The notes under the pieces are model-generated. The model saw only the letters and a list, made by a program, of their open reading frames with translations. It made no database searches and had not been told where the DNA came from. This document shows positions 36,090 to 44,063 of a DNA stretch of 64,000 nucleotides, piece by piece. Location of the stretch: assembly GCA_038238245.1 (NCBI GenBank), contig JBBRXX010000014.1:49044-113043 (forward strand). The letters are read 5' to 3'. The stretch's first letter is position 1, and the number at the start of each line of letters is the position of its first letter. The position numbers and the translations under genes were made by a program. The DNA is from DASQHW01 sp038238245 (GTDB lineage Bacteria > Actinomycetota > Acidimicrobiia > IMCC26256 > PALSA-610).

Positions 36090-36341
36090 ATGGCAACATC
36101 GCTCGAAGAGGCTCGCAAGAAGCTCGACGACGAGTTCGGCCAGGTGCGCAGGCACCTGGAGAAAATCCACGAGTCACTCGACAAGGTCGAGAAGGCCGGT
36201 CCGGAAGATGACCTGCACGACCTCCTGAAGGATCTCGAAAAGACGGTGAAGGAAGCGCGCGACGGCGGCATCGTCGGCTCGGGCGCGAACGGGCACCGCC
36301 GAGCCCTCGAGGAGTACCGGAAGATCAAGCAGGGCAAGTAG
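36090..36341 (+). CDS. Small coiled-coil protein
   Basis: Unrecognised, 83 residues, highly charged (abundant lysine and glutamate) and mostly helical. Heptad-like spacing is seen in LEEARKKLDDEFGQVRRHL and IHESLDKVEKAGPEDDLHDL, followed by LLKDLEKTVKEARDGGI and a basic tail (YRKIKQGK). Such proteins may bind nucleic acid or scaffold others, but no role can be read. ATG 36090 has TAGACT 6 bases upstream (36078-36083) and no ribosome-binding site, so it is probably a leaderless single-gene transcript between dtd and fba. Confidence 0.65.
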   Translation: MATSLEEARKKLDDEFGQVRRHLEKIHESLDKVEKAGPEDDLHDLLKDLEKTVKEARDGGIVGSGANGHRRALEEYRKIKQGK

Positions 36342-36347
36342 GAAGCA

Positions 36348-37370
36348 CTACCCCGCCGCCTTCTCGGCGTCGGGTGTGTACTCGCCGGATCGCGCGAGGC
36401 CGTTCATCTGCGCCCGGTGGAGGTACGCGGCCTGCCCGGCGGCGATGTTGGCGTCGTCGCCCTTCCACGCCTTGAGGGACGGTGCCTGCAGCGCGCGGCC
36501 GTACGAGAACGAGATCTGCCACGGATGCGGACCGAGCTTGTTGATCGCGTCGAGGTTCGCGGTCGCCTCTTCGTCACCTTGTCCGCCGCTGAGGAACACG
36601 ATGCCGGGCACCGCGCCGGGCACGACCGTACGGAACGCGGAGATCGTCGCCACTGCGACCTGCTCGGGCGACCCCGGGTACTGCTTGTTCTGCTTGCCCG
36701 GCACCACCATGTTCGGCTTCAACAGCATGCCCTCGAATGCGACGCGTTGCGCGTACAGCTCGCTGAACACGTCGTGGAGCGTGTCGCACGTCACCTCATA
36801 ACAGGTTTCGAGCGTGTGATCACCGTCCATCAGCACCTCGGGCTCGACGATCGGGACGATGCCCTCCTCCTGGCACAACGCCGCGTAACGGGCGAGCGCG
36901 TGCGCGTTCACGTTGAGGCAGTACTGCGTCGGGATGCCGGGACCGATGTTGATCACCGCGCGCCACTTCGCGAACTTGGCGCCCAGCTCCCGGTACTCGA
37001 CGAGACGTTCCCGTAAGCCGTCGAGCCCGTCGGTCACGAGCTCCTCGGGTGACTTCGCGAGCTTGGTCGTGCCCTTGTCGACCTTGATCCCCGGGATGAT
37101 GCCGTTCTGCTCGAGAATCTTCACGAGCGGGCGGCCGTCGGACGCCTTCTGGCGGATCGTCTCGTCGAAGAGGATGACGCCGCTGATGTGCTTGGCCGCG
37201 CCCTTGGTCGTGAACAGCATCTCGCGGTACGCGCGCCGGCGGTCCTCGTTCGATGCGCATCCGATCGAGTCGAAGCGCTTCTTGATCGTGCCGCTGCTCT
37301 CGTCGGCCGCGAGGATGCCCTTGCCGGGCGCGACCAGCGCCTGGGCGATCTCGTTCAATGCCGCGTCCAT
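36348..37370 (-). CDS. Class I fructose-bisphosphate aldolase
   Basis: Schiff-base aldolase that splits fructose-1,6-bisphosphate into DHAP and glyceraldehyde-3-phosphate. The 340-residue protein follows the eukaryote-like class I family: ALVAPGKGILAADESSGTIKKRF at the N terminus, then GVILFDETIRQ and GIIPGIKVDKGT. IVPIVEPEVLMDGDHTLETC, the Schiff-base lysine region MLLKPNMVVPGK, VPGIVFLSGGQGDEEA and PWQISFSYGRALQ complete it. Actinobacteria often use the metal-dependent class II enzyme, so a class I enzyme is worth noting. ATG 37370 has AGGA 6 bases upstream; the longer in-frame extension has no family similarity. Confidence 0.95.
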   Translation of the reverse strand: MDAALNEIAQALVAPGKGILAADESSGTIKKRFDSIGCASNEDRRRAYREMLFTTKGAAKHISGVILFDETIRQKASDGRPLVKILEQNGIIPGIKVDKGTTKLAKSPEELVTDGLDGLRERLVEYRELGAKFAKWRAVINIGPGIPTQYCLNVNAHALARYAALCQEEGIVPIVEPEVLMDGDHTLETCYEVTCDTLHDVFSELYAQRVAFEGMLLKPNMVVPGKQNKQYPGSPEQVAVATISAFRTVVPGAVPGIVFLSGGQGDEEATANLDAINKLGPHPWQISFSYGRALQAPSLKAWKGDDANIAAGQAAYLHRAQMNGLARSGEYTPDAEKAAG

Positions 37371-37431
37371 CGGTCTTCCTTTCGTGCCGGCCAGAACCGG
37401 ACCATTCTCTACCTTCTCTGTCGGCCGATGC

Positions 37432-37556
37432 CTACTCGGTCCATAGGTACTCGGCGGGCTCGACGGCCGCGAAGCGCGCGCACGGTGGAGCACCCGGGCG
37501 CGGAGCGCCGCGAGCGCGAGCCAGGTGGCGCCACCGGCGAGCGCTCCGAGGAACAT
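37432..37556 (-). pseudogene. Possible short membrane-protein gene with a frameshift
   Basis: ATG 37556 opens MFLGALAGGATWLALAALRA, a plausible membrane helix. At a GCGCGCGC run the coherent continuation moves to another frame and ends FAAVEPAEYLWTE followed by TAG. Removing two bases of the run would join them into a protein of about 40 residues. The gap between guaA and fba (37371-37624) holds nothing else recognisable. A chance reading frame is possible. Confidence 0.25.
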
Positions 37557-37624
37557 GCGCGAGCGCCAACGCGCACGAACGCCGGCACGCGCCGACACCT
37601 GCCCGGCCGCCTCCCGGCCCCGCC

Positions 37625-39163
37625 TTATTCCCACTCGATCGTGCCCGGCGGCTTCGACGTGATGTCGTACGCCACGCGATTGACGCCGGGGACCTCGTTG
37701 ATGATGCGGTTCGAGATGCGCTCGAGCACGTCAAAGGGCAGCCGCGCCCAGTCCGCGGTCATCGCGTCGTCGGACGTCACCGCGCGCAGAATGATCGGGT
37801 ACGCGTAGGTCCGGTCGTCGCCCATGACCCCGACGGTCTTCACCACCGGGAGCACCGCAAAGCTCTGCCAGATCTCGCGGTACAAACCCGCCCGTCGGAT
37901 CTCCTCGACGACGACCGCGTCGGCCTGTTGCAGGATCTCGACGCGCTCGCGGGTGATCGTGCCGATGATGCGCACGGCGAGACCCGGGCCCGGAAACGGT
38001 TGGCGCCAGACGATGTCCGCGGGCAGGCCGAGCTCCTCGCCTATCTCGCGCACCTCGTCCTTGAACAAATTTCGCAACGGCTCGACGAGCTCGAAGTCCA
38101 TGTCGTCGGGCAGGCCGCCGACGTTGTGGTGCGACTTGATGTTCGCGTTGTCGCCGCCGCCCGACTCCACGATGTCGGGATACAGCGTCCCCTGCACGAG
38201 ATAGCGCGCGTCGCCGAGATCGTGCGCCGCCTCCTCGAACACCCGGATGAACAGCTCGCCGATCGTCTTGCGCTTACGCTCGGGATCGATGACATCGTCG
38301 AGCGCGGCGAGGAAGCGGTCGGCGGCCTTCACGTGCACGAGCTCGACCTCGAACTGCTCTCGAAACGTCTGCTCGACCTGCTCCGCTTCACCGAGCCGCA
38401 ACAGACCCGTGTCGACGAACACGCAGACCAGTTGGTCGCCGACGGCCTTGTGCACGAGCGCCGCCGCAACCGCGGAGTCGACGCCGCCCGACAGGCCGCA
38501 GATGACGCGCTCGGTGCCGACCTGCGCCCGGATCTCCGACACCGCGTGCTCGATGATCGAGACGTTCGTCCACGTCGGTCGGCAGCCGGCCGCGTCGTAG
38601 AGGAAGGTCTTGAGCACCTCCATCCCGTGTTCGGTGTGCATGACCTCGGGATGGAACTGCACGCCGTAGATGCCGCGGTCGCGATCCTCGAGGGCGGCGA
38701 CCGGCACCGAATCCGTGCGGGCGGTCACCGTGAACCCGTCGGGGGCGCGCGTGATGGAGTCGCCGTGACTCATCCACACGACCTGTTCCACGGGGAGGTC
38801 CGCGAGCAGCAGCGACGAACCTTCGAGGAACAGCTCGGTCCGGCCGTACTCTCCCACCCCGGTTTTCGTGACCTGGCCGCCCAGATCGCGGGCGACGAGC
38901 TGCGCCCCGTAGCAGATGCCGAGAATCGGCACGCCCGCGTCGTAGATCGCGGTGTTGATGTCCGGCGCGCCGTCGACGTGCACCGACGCGGGACCGCCGG
39001 AGAAGATGACGGCCTTCGGCCGGCGGCGGAGCATGTCGGCGACCGGCATCGATCGAGGCACGATCTCGCTGTATACGTGCGCCTCACGGACGCGCCGGGC
39101 GATGAGCTGCGCGTACTGCGCTCCGAAGTCGACGACCAGTACGACGTCGGGCGGGTCGTTCAC
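37625..39163 (-). CDS. guaA: GMP synthase (glutamine-hydrolysing)
   Basis: Aminates XMP to GMP using glutamine and ATP. The 512-residue protein has the class I glutaminase domain with VVDFGAQYAQLIARRVRE, nucleophile loop GICYGAQLVARD and GVQFHPEVMHT. The ATP pyrophosphatase domain has the P-loop ICGLSGGVDSAVAAALVHKA, and the C-terminal dimerisation domain ends RVAYDITSKPPGTIEWE. GTG 39163 was chosen as the first start before VVLVVDFG. It is 31 bases after the guaB-like gene, consistent with a guanine-nucleotide operon. Confidence 0.97.
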   Translation of the reverse strand: MNDPPDVVLVVDFGAQYAQLIARRVREAHVYSEIVPRSMPVADMLRRRPKAVIFSGGPASVHVDGAPDINTAIYDAGVPILGICYGAQLVARDLGGQVTKTGVGEYGRTELFLEGSSLLLADLPVEQVVWMSHGDSITRAPDGFTVTARTDSVPVAALEDRDRGIYGVQFHPEVMHTEHGMEVLKTFLYDAAGCRPTWTNVSIIEHAVSEIRAQVGTERVICGLSGGVDSAVAAALVHKAVGDQLVCVFVDTGLLRLGEAEQVEQTFREQFEVELVHVKAADRFLAALDDVIDPERKRKTIGELFIRVFEEAAHDLGDARYLVQGTLYPDIVESGGGDNANIKSHHNVGGLPDDMDFELVEPLRNLFKDEVREIGEELGLPADIVWRQPFPGPGLAVRIIGTITRERVEILQQADAVVVEEIRRAGLYREIWQSFAVLPVVKTVGVMGDDRTYAYPIILRAVTSDDAMTADWARLPFDVLERISNRIINEVPGVNRVAYDITSKPPGTIEWE

Positions 39164-39194
39164 TGCATCCCGGGAGGAGTGACCGAGAGCTCGC

Positions 39195-40364
39195 TCACTG
39201 CCCGGCCATCCCGATGCCCTGCGCGCGTTGCAGCGACTTGCCCTCGGTCTTCAACGCGGGCGCGACCATCACCTCGGCCTTTTGGAATTCCTTCACGGTC
39301 TCGTAGCCGGTCGTCGCCATCGACGTGCGGAGCGCGCCGAAGAGATTGAGCGTGCCGTCGTTCTCGTGCGCCGGCCCGATGAGGATCTCGGCGAGCGTCG
39401 CCTTCTGTCCCGCGAACACACGCGCACCACGCGGCAACGTGGGATGAAAGGTCGCCATCCCCCAGTGATAGCCCCGACCCGGCGCTTCGTACGCGCCGGC
39501 GAGCGGCGAACCGATCATCACCGAGTCCGCACCGCACGCGATCGCCTTGGCGATGTCGCCGCCCGTTCGCATGCCGCCGTCGGCGATGACGTGGACGTAG
39601 ACGCCCGTCTCGTCGAGGTGACGGATCCGCGCACCCGCTGCGTCGGCGATCGCCGTGGCCTGCGGCACGCCGATGCCCAGCACGCCCCGGCTCGTGCAGG
39701 CGTGGCCCGGGCCCACACCGACGAGGACGCCGACCGCACCGGTGCGCATCAGGTGCAGCGCCGTCGAGTACGACGCGCAACCGCCGACGATCACGGGCAG
39801 GTCGAACTCGCGGATGAATTTCTTCAGGTTCAGCGGCTGGCGCTCGGGGTCGTGCGACACGTGCTCGGCCGAGACCACCGTGCCCTGGACGACGAGGACG
39901 TCGAGCTCGGCGTCGAGCACGTGCTTGGCGTACAGCTCGACCCGTTGCGGCGTGAGGGATGCGCACACGGTGACTCCGCCGGCCTTGACCTCGCGGATGC
40001 GCTGCGGGATCAGCTCTTCCTTGATCGGCTCGTCGTAGAGCTCCTGCATGCGGCGCGTCGCCTTTTCGGGCGGCAGCGACGCGATCTCCTCGAAGACCGA
40101 CTCCGGATCCTCGTAGCGCGTCCAGAGGCCCTCGAGGTTCAAGCAGGCGAGTCCGCCGAGCCGTCCGATCTCGATCGCGCTCGCCGGCGACACGACGCCG
40201 TCCATCGCGGCGGCCATCATCGGGAGCTCGAACTTGTAGGCGTCGACCTCCCAGGTGATGTCGACGTCTTCCGGGTCGCGCGTGCGCCGGCTCGGCACGA
40301 TCGCGATGTCATCGAACCCGTACGCCCGGCGTCCTGACTTGCCGATGCCGATCTCGACTTCCAC
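39195..40364 (-). CDS. GuaB3-type IMP dehydrogenase family protein
   Basis: A 389-residue IMPDH/GMP-reductase family TIM barrel without the CBS-domain insert of classical GuaB. That is the GuaB3-like form found beside guaA or guaB in actinobacteria. It has YGFDDIAIVPSRRTRD, GVLVGVGPGHACTSRGVLGIG with the active-site cysteine kept, and DGGMRTGGDIAKAIACGADS. The C-terminal flap region has MATFHPTLPRGARVF and LRTSMATTGYETV. Whether it oxidises IMP or reduces GMP cannot be decided by eye. GGAGGGG precedes the ATG, and a possible -10 (TATCCT) about 40 bases upstream gives it a normal leader. It is followed by guaA. Confidence 0.85.
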   Translation of the reverse strand: MEVEIGIGKSGRRAYGFDDIAIVPSRRTRDPEDVDITWEVDAYKFELPMMAAAMDGVVSPASAIEIGRLGGLACLNLEGLWTRYEDPESVFEEIASLPPEKATRRMQELYDEPIKEELIPQRIREVKAGGVTVCASLTPQRVELYAKHVLDAELDVLVVQGTVVSAEHVSHDPERQPLNLKKFIREFDLPVIVGGCASYSTALHLMRTGAVGVLVGVGPGHACTSRGVLGIGVPQATAIADAAGARIRHLDETGVYVHVIADGGMRTGGDIAKAIACGADSVMIGSPLAGAYEAPGRGYHWGMATFHPTLPRGARVFAGQKATLAEILIGPAHENDGTLNLFGALRTSMATTGYETVKEFQKAEVMVAPALKTEGKSLQRAQGIGMAGQ

Positions 40365-40421
40365 GGCCCCTCCGGCGTCTCCGCGTTCCCCTGGAACTCA
40401 GGAGGATACCGCCCGGACCGG

Positions 40422-41207
40422 CTACTCGGTGCCTTTGCAGAAGCCGACCGAGTCCACGTGGTCAGTGCCGTCGCCACAGTGGAGGTCGATGTTCGCGTGC
40501 GAGAACACCCCTTGCGGGCTCTCCCAGCCGGGCACGACCCACGCGTGCACCATCCACAGCGTGTTTCGCATGAACTGCCCGTGCACCGCATCGCACTGCG
40601 CCTGCGTCACATCGCTGTCGGGCGGGAACGGGACACTGATCTTGCCGCGGTCGGTGTAGTCGATGCAGAGGTTGGTGTGCCGGTGCCAGTGATCGTTCGG
40701 CCCCGCGAAACCCGAGGGTGGGTTCAGCTCGAAGGATCCGTACATGAGGCCGGTGATACGAGACTTCGGGCCGACGCCGTCGTAGATCAGGGCCAGCGGC
40801 TGCGACGGGTCGAGGCCCGTCTTGTGCGTGTATCCGGCCGCCCCGACCGAGAGTGAGATGTAGTGCGCGCCGGCGCCGGGCGTGAAGAGGCCGGCTTGTA
40901 GGTATCCGGCGTCGGTCGCGTCCTTCACCGTGGGATAGCGCATCGCGACCGCGCGCGCGGCGACGAGCTCTGCGGCGAGCTCCTTGCGCGTTGCGGCACT
41001 GAGCGGCTTGTCGGGAATCGTCTCGGCGGCTTCGTCGGCATTGCTGCGCAGGCCGATCGCGGCCGGCTGGGTCGTGGGTGTGGGCCCGACGCTCGTCGGG
41101 GTCGGCGCCACGCCCTGCTTTGTGGTGCTCCCGGAGCAGCCGGTCGCAAGCATCGCGGCGGCGAACGCCATTGCCGAGACTCGTCCGAGAACCCGGTGGC
41201 GGAGCAT
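40422..41207 (-). CDS. Histidine-rich lipoprotein, unknown function
   Basis: A 261-residue predicted lipoprotein. The signal peptide ends MLATGC with the lipid-bearing cysteine at residue 24, followed by a low-complexity Thr/Pro/Gly linker. The mature part is rich in histidine and aspartate: GAGAHYISLSVGA, FAGPNDHWHRHTNLCIDYTD, GQFMRNTLWMVHAWV and FSHANIDLHCGDGTDHVDS. The histidine clusters suggest a metal site, and the cysteines could form disulfides. I do not recognise the family. ATG 41207 has TACCCT 6 bases upstream (41214-41219) and no ribosome-binding site. It stands alone between guaB and the Nudix gene. Confidence 0.7.
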   Translation of the reverse strand: MLRHRVLGRVSAMAFAAAMLATGCSGSTTKQGVAPTPTSVGPTPTTQPAAIGLRSNADEAAETIPDKPLSAATRKELAAELVAARAVAMRYPTVKDATDAGYLQAGLFTPGAGAHYISLSVGAAGYTHKTGLDPSQPLALIYDGVGPKSRITGLMYGSFELNPPSGFAGPNDHWHRHTNLCIDYTDRGKISVPFPPDSDVTQAQCDAVHGQFMRNTLWMVHAWVVPGWESPQGVFSHANIDLHCGDGTDHVDSVGFCKGTE

Positions 41208-41277
41208 GCACAGAGGGTAACTCCACCGATTGTCCGGCGCACGGGTCGGAATTGGCAGGCGGCTTCCCAGCGCGGTC

Positions 41278-41958
41278 TCAGCGCTCTGCGACGAGATGGG
41301 CAAGGAAGCTCGTAAGGATGCGCGCGGTCGCGCCCCATAGCGTCTCGTCGTCGAGTTCGTAGAAGTGCACGTCGAAGTCGTCCGACCACGTGTCCCACCG
41401 TTCCTCGCGGTACACATCCGCGTCGAGCAGCTCCGACAGCGGCACGATGAGCACTCGTTCGACTTCCGAAGGGTTCGGCGTCAGTACCGGGCGCCCGCGC
41501 AGGAAGCCCACGAAGGGTGTGATCGTGAATCGCGACGCGACGGTGCCGATGCCGTCGAGTTGTGCAACCACCTCGACGTCGCCGGGCGCGAGCCCGACCT
41601 CCTCGTGCGCCTCCCGGAGCGCCGCCGCGCGCAGATCGGCATCGACGCCCGGTTCGAATTTGCCGCCGGGGAACGCGATCTCCCCCTTGTGCGACGGCAT
41701 CGTCTCGGGTCGCTTGATGAGCACGACATGAGTCTCGGCGTCGGCCTCGAACATCGGCACGAGGACGGCCGCGGCGCGCGTGTCGGCCACGTACGCGGGC
41801 GCGCTCGCTGCGGGCGGCAACGCGGCCAGCCGGGCGCGCACTTCATCGAGCGTGAGCTTGCGCCGATCGGGCGGCAGCCCGGCCCACGGCGCGGGCGCGC
41901 CCGGGCGGTACGAAGGCGGCCGCGGGATTCGTTGCTTTCCTCCGCGCCGACTCGCCAC
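41278..41958 (-). CDS. Nudix hydrolase, CoA pyrophosphatase type
   Basis: A 226-residue Nudix protein of the CoA/acyl-CoA pyrophosphatase (UPF0035) kind. VVLIKRPETMPSHKGEIAFPGGKFEP is the UPF0035-like approach, and the Nudix box ends ALREAHEEVGL. In that box the first glutamate of the classical motif is replaced, as in the CoA-specific subfamily. ITPFVGFLRGRP and VYREERWDTWSDDFDVHFYE follow. It would cleave CoA to 4'-phosphopantetheine and 3',5'-ADP. GTG 41958 has TAGCCT 7 bases upstream (41966-41971). It is divergent from an acyl-CoA ligase. Confidence 0.85.
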   Translation of the reverse strand: MASRRGGKQRIPRPPSYRPGAPAPWAGLPPDRRKLTLDEVRARLAALPPAASAPAYVADTRAAAVLVPMFEADAETHVVLIKRPETMPSHKGEIAFPGGKFEPGVDADLRAAALREAHEEVGLAPGDVEVVAQLDGIGTVASRFTITPFVGFLRGRPVLTPNPSEVERVLIVPLSELLDADVYREERWDTWSDDFDVHFYELDDETLWGATARILTSFLAHLVAER

Positions 41959-41998
41959 GATGACGAGGCTACCGACGTTCTGGAAGACTCCGCGATCT

Positions 41999-43615
41999 AT
42001 GGACTGGAACTTCGCGGACGTCTTCGAATCGGTGTGTGACGCGCTGCCCGATCGCACGGTGCTGATACAGGGAGATCGGCGCGTCACGTGGCGACAGTTC
42101 GACGACCGCGCCGCGCGCCTGGCCGCGGCATTCGTGGCGGCGGGACTGGCGCCGGACTCGAAGGTCGCGTCGTATCTCTACAACGGGAACGAGTACAACG
42201 AGGGCGTCTACGCGACGTTCAAGATGCGCGGCGTACCCGTCAACGTGAACTATCGCTATCTCGAAGACGAGCTCGTCTACCTCCTCGACAACTCCGACGC
42301 CGAGGCGCTGCTCTTCCACGGCGCGCTCGGCGATCGTGTCGCAAAGGTGCGGGACCGCGCCCCGAACGTGAAGCTCTGGATCCAGGTGGGCGACGGCAGC
42401 GCGCCGCAGGACTTCGCGGTGCCGTACGAGGAGCTGATCACCGACCACGAGCCCATGGAGCGGATCGCGCGCAGCGGCGACGATCTCTATTTCCTCTACA
42501 CCGGCGGGACCACGGGCATGCCCAAGGGCGTGATGTGGCGCAACGAAGACCTGTTCGGCGTGCTCGGCGAGGGGACGTACCCGCTCGTCGGCAAGAGCCG
42601 GCCCGATCGGTCGCGCGCCGCCGGCGCGATCGCGAAGGAGCTCGTCGACGCCGGCGCGAATCGCGTGCACCTGCCCGCGTCCCCGCTGATGCACGGCACG
42701 GGCGCGTTCAGCACCTTCCAGGCGCTGTTCCTCGGCGCCGCGGTCGTGACGCTCGTCGGCCGGCACTTCGACGCGCACGAGCTCTGGCAGACCGTGCAGC
42801 GCGAGCGTGTGACGCAGATGGCGATCGTCGGCGACGCGTTCGCGAAGCCGATGGTGCGCGCGCTCCAGGAAGCCGAGGCCGGCGGGACGCCGTACGACCT
42901 TTCGTCGGTCGACCTGATCATCAGCTCGGGCGTGATGTGGTCCGCCGAGGTGAAGCAGGCGCTGATGAAGCGCGGCCATTTCGTCTGTCTCGACTCGCTC
43001 GGTTCCAGCGAAGGTGTGGGCTTCGCCGGCTCGATCAGCGCACCCGGCACCGAGCAGAAGACAGCAAAATTCTCGATCGGTGCGCGGACGAAGGTGTTCA
43101 CCGAAGACGGCACCGAGGTCGTGGCCGGCTCCGGTGAGGTCGGACGCCTCGCGGTCGGTGGCCACATCCCGGTCGGCTACTACAAGGACGTCAAGAAGTC
43201 GGACGAGACGTTCCTCGTGATCGGCGGGCAACGATGGTCGGTCCCGGGCGATTTCGCGAGCGTCGAGAGCGACGGCACGATCACGTTGCTCGGCCGCGGG
43301 TCGGTCGTCATCAACTCCGGTGGCGAGAAGGTCTATCCGGAGGAAGTCGAAGAAGCGGTGAAGCTGCACCCGGCGATCGCCGACTGCCTCGTCGTCGGCG
43401 TGCCCGACGATCGCTTCGGCGAAGCGGTGACCGCGGTCGTGGCACTCCGCGCGGGCGCCGTGGCGACGGCCGACGAGCTCATCGGCGCGATGGAGTCGGT
43501 GGCGCGCTTCAAGCGGCCGCGCCACTTCGTGTTCGTGCCGGAGGTCCTACGGGGTCCGAACGGCAAGGCCGACTACAAATGGGCGAAGGACCTCGCGCGA
43601 CGCGAACGTGCGTGA
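41999..43615 (+). CDS. Acyl-CoA synthetase, second paralogue
   Basis: An AMP-forming acyl-CoA ligase of 538 residues, paralogous to 6330-7904. The phosphate loop is YTGGTTGMPKGVMWR. SPLMHGTGAFSTFQALFLG, DSLGSSEGVGFAGS, VGRLAVGGHIPVGYYKD, GRGSVVINSGGEKVYPEEVEEA and the C-terminal catalytic lysine region GPNGKADYKWAK follow. Compared with its paralogue it has an extra loop (GKSRPDRSRAAGAIAKELVDAGANRV) before the substrate-binding region. ATG 41999 matches the paralogue's start; ATG 41960 is an in-frame alternative. Its stop codon lies inside a strong hairpin. Substrate is unknown. Confidence 0.9.
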   Translation: MDWNFADVFESVCDALPDRTVLIQGDRRVTWRQFDDRAARLAAAFVAAGLAPDSKVASYLYNGNEYNEGVYATFKMRGVPVNVNYRYLEDELVYLLDNSDAEALLFHGALGDRVAKVRDRAPNVKLWIQVGDGSAPQDFAVPYEELITDHEPMERIARSGDDLYFLYTGGTTGMPKGVMWRNEDLFGVLGEGTYPLVGKSRPDRSRAAGAIAKELVDAGANRVHLPASPLMHGTGAFSTFQALFLGAAVVTLVGRHFDAHELWQTVQRERVTQMAIVGDAFAKPMVRALQEAEAGGTPYDLSSVDLIISSGVMWSAEVKQALMKRGHFVCLDSLGSSEGVGFAGSISAPGTEQKTAKFSIGARTKVFTEDGTEVVAGSGEVGRLAVGGHIPVGYYKDVKKSDETFLVIGGQRWSVPGDFASVESDGTITLLGRGSVVINSGGEKVYPEEVEEAVKLHPAIADCLVVGVPDDRFGEAVTAVVALRAGAVATADELIGAMESVARFKRPRHFVFVPEVLRGPNGKADYKWAKDLARRERA

Positions 43616-43649
43616 GCACTCCGGCCCGACGCCGGAGGGCTCACGCACG
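43607..43649. terminator. Bidirectional hairpin between acyl-CoA ligase and groES
   Basis: Outer arms CGTGCGTGAGC and GCTCACGCACG (43607-43617, 43639-43649) enclose CTCCGGC and GCCGGAG around a five-base loop. Together they make an almost perfect 18-base-pair stem. It lies between two convergent genes and contains the ligase stop codon. It has no T-run but is symmetrical enough to stop both transcripts. Confidence 0.75.
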
Positions 43650-43663
43650 TCGAGACGTTGGCC

Positions 43664-43978
43664 CTACTTCTTCTTCTTGCCGCCGGCGTCGTTGACCTTG
43701 GCGAGCACGTCGCGGGACGTGAGGATCAGCAGGTCCTCACCGTCGATCGTGACCTCGGTGCCGCCGTACTTCGAATAGATCACGGTGTCGCCGACCGCGA
43801 GGTCGATGGGGATCAGCTCGCCGGAGTTCTCGGCGCGGCGCCCGGGACCTGTCGCGAGCACCTCTCCCTGCTGCGGCTTCTCCTTGGCGGTGTCGGGGAT
43901 GACGAGACCGCTGTGGGTCGTCTCCTCCGGCTCGGCCGGCCGCACGACGATCCGGTCCTCCAACGGCTGCAAATTCAT
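43664..43978 (-). CDS. groES: Co-chaperonin GroES
   Basis: The 10 kDa lid of the GroEL chaperonin, 104 residues. It has LQPLEDRIVVRPAEPEETT, GLVIPDTAKEKPQQGEVLATGPG, the DTVIYSKYGGTEV stretch and a lysine-rich tail. ATG 43978 has GGAGG 7 bases upstream. A perfect CIRCE operator lies at 44032-44058, so HrcA heat-shock repression is expected. No groEL follows: the next gene is convergent and a strong hairpin separates them. groES is therefore a single-gene transcript and its chaperonin must be encoded elsewhere, as for a second GroEL in many actinobacteria. Confidence 0.96.
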   Translation of the reverse strand: MNLQPLEDRIVVRPAEPEETTHSGLVIPDTAKEKPQQGEVLATGPGRRAENSGELIPIDLAVGDTVIYSKYGGTEVTIDGEDLLILTSRDVLAKVNDAGGKKKK

Positions 43979-44031
43979 CGATGCGCCTCCATGTGGGCGA
44001 GCTTGCGGGGTTCGGCTGACGATCGGGGGAG

Positions 44032-44058
44032 TTAGCACTCGTCCCCTGCGAGTGCTAA
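44032..44058. promoter_or_regulatory. CIRCE operator (HrcA binding site)
   Basis: TTAGCACTC, nine bases, then GAGTGCTAA: the exact consensus, with no mismatch. It lies 54 bases before the groES start and 6 bases after the tsaD stop. HrcA binding here would repress groES at normal temperature. The repressor gene is not in the window. Confidence 0.97.
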
Positions 44059-44063
44059 CCGTA

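Noticed and set aside
37371..37634. N-terminal extension of class I aldolase by about 88 residues
   Set aside because: The family begins at MDAALNE, and ATG 37370 has AGGA at 6 bases. The in-frame upstream stretch has low-complexity, non-aldolase sequence.
39195..40364. Classical GuaB assignment for the gene upstream of guaA
   Set aside because: The CBS insert is missing and the length is 389 residues, so it is listed as a GuaB3-type family member instead of guaB.
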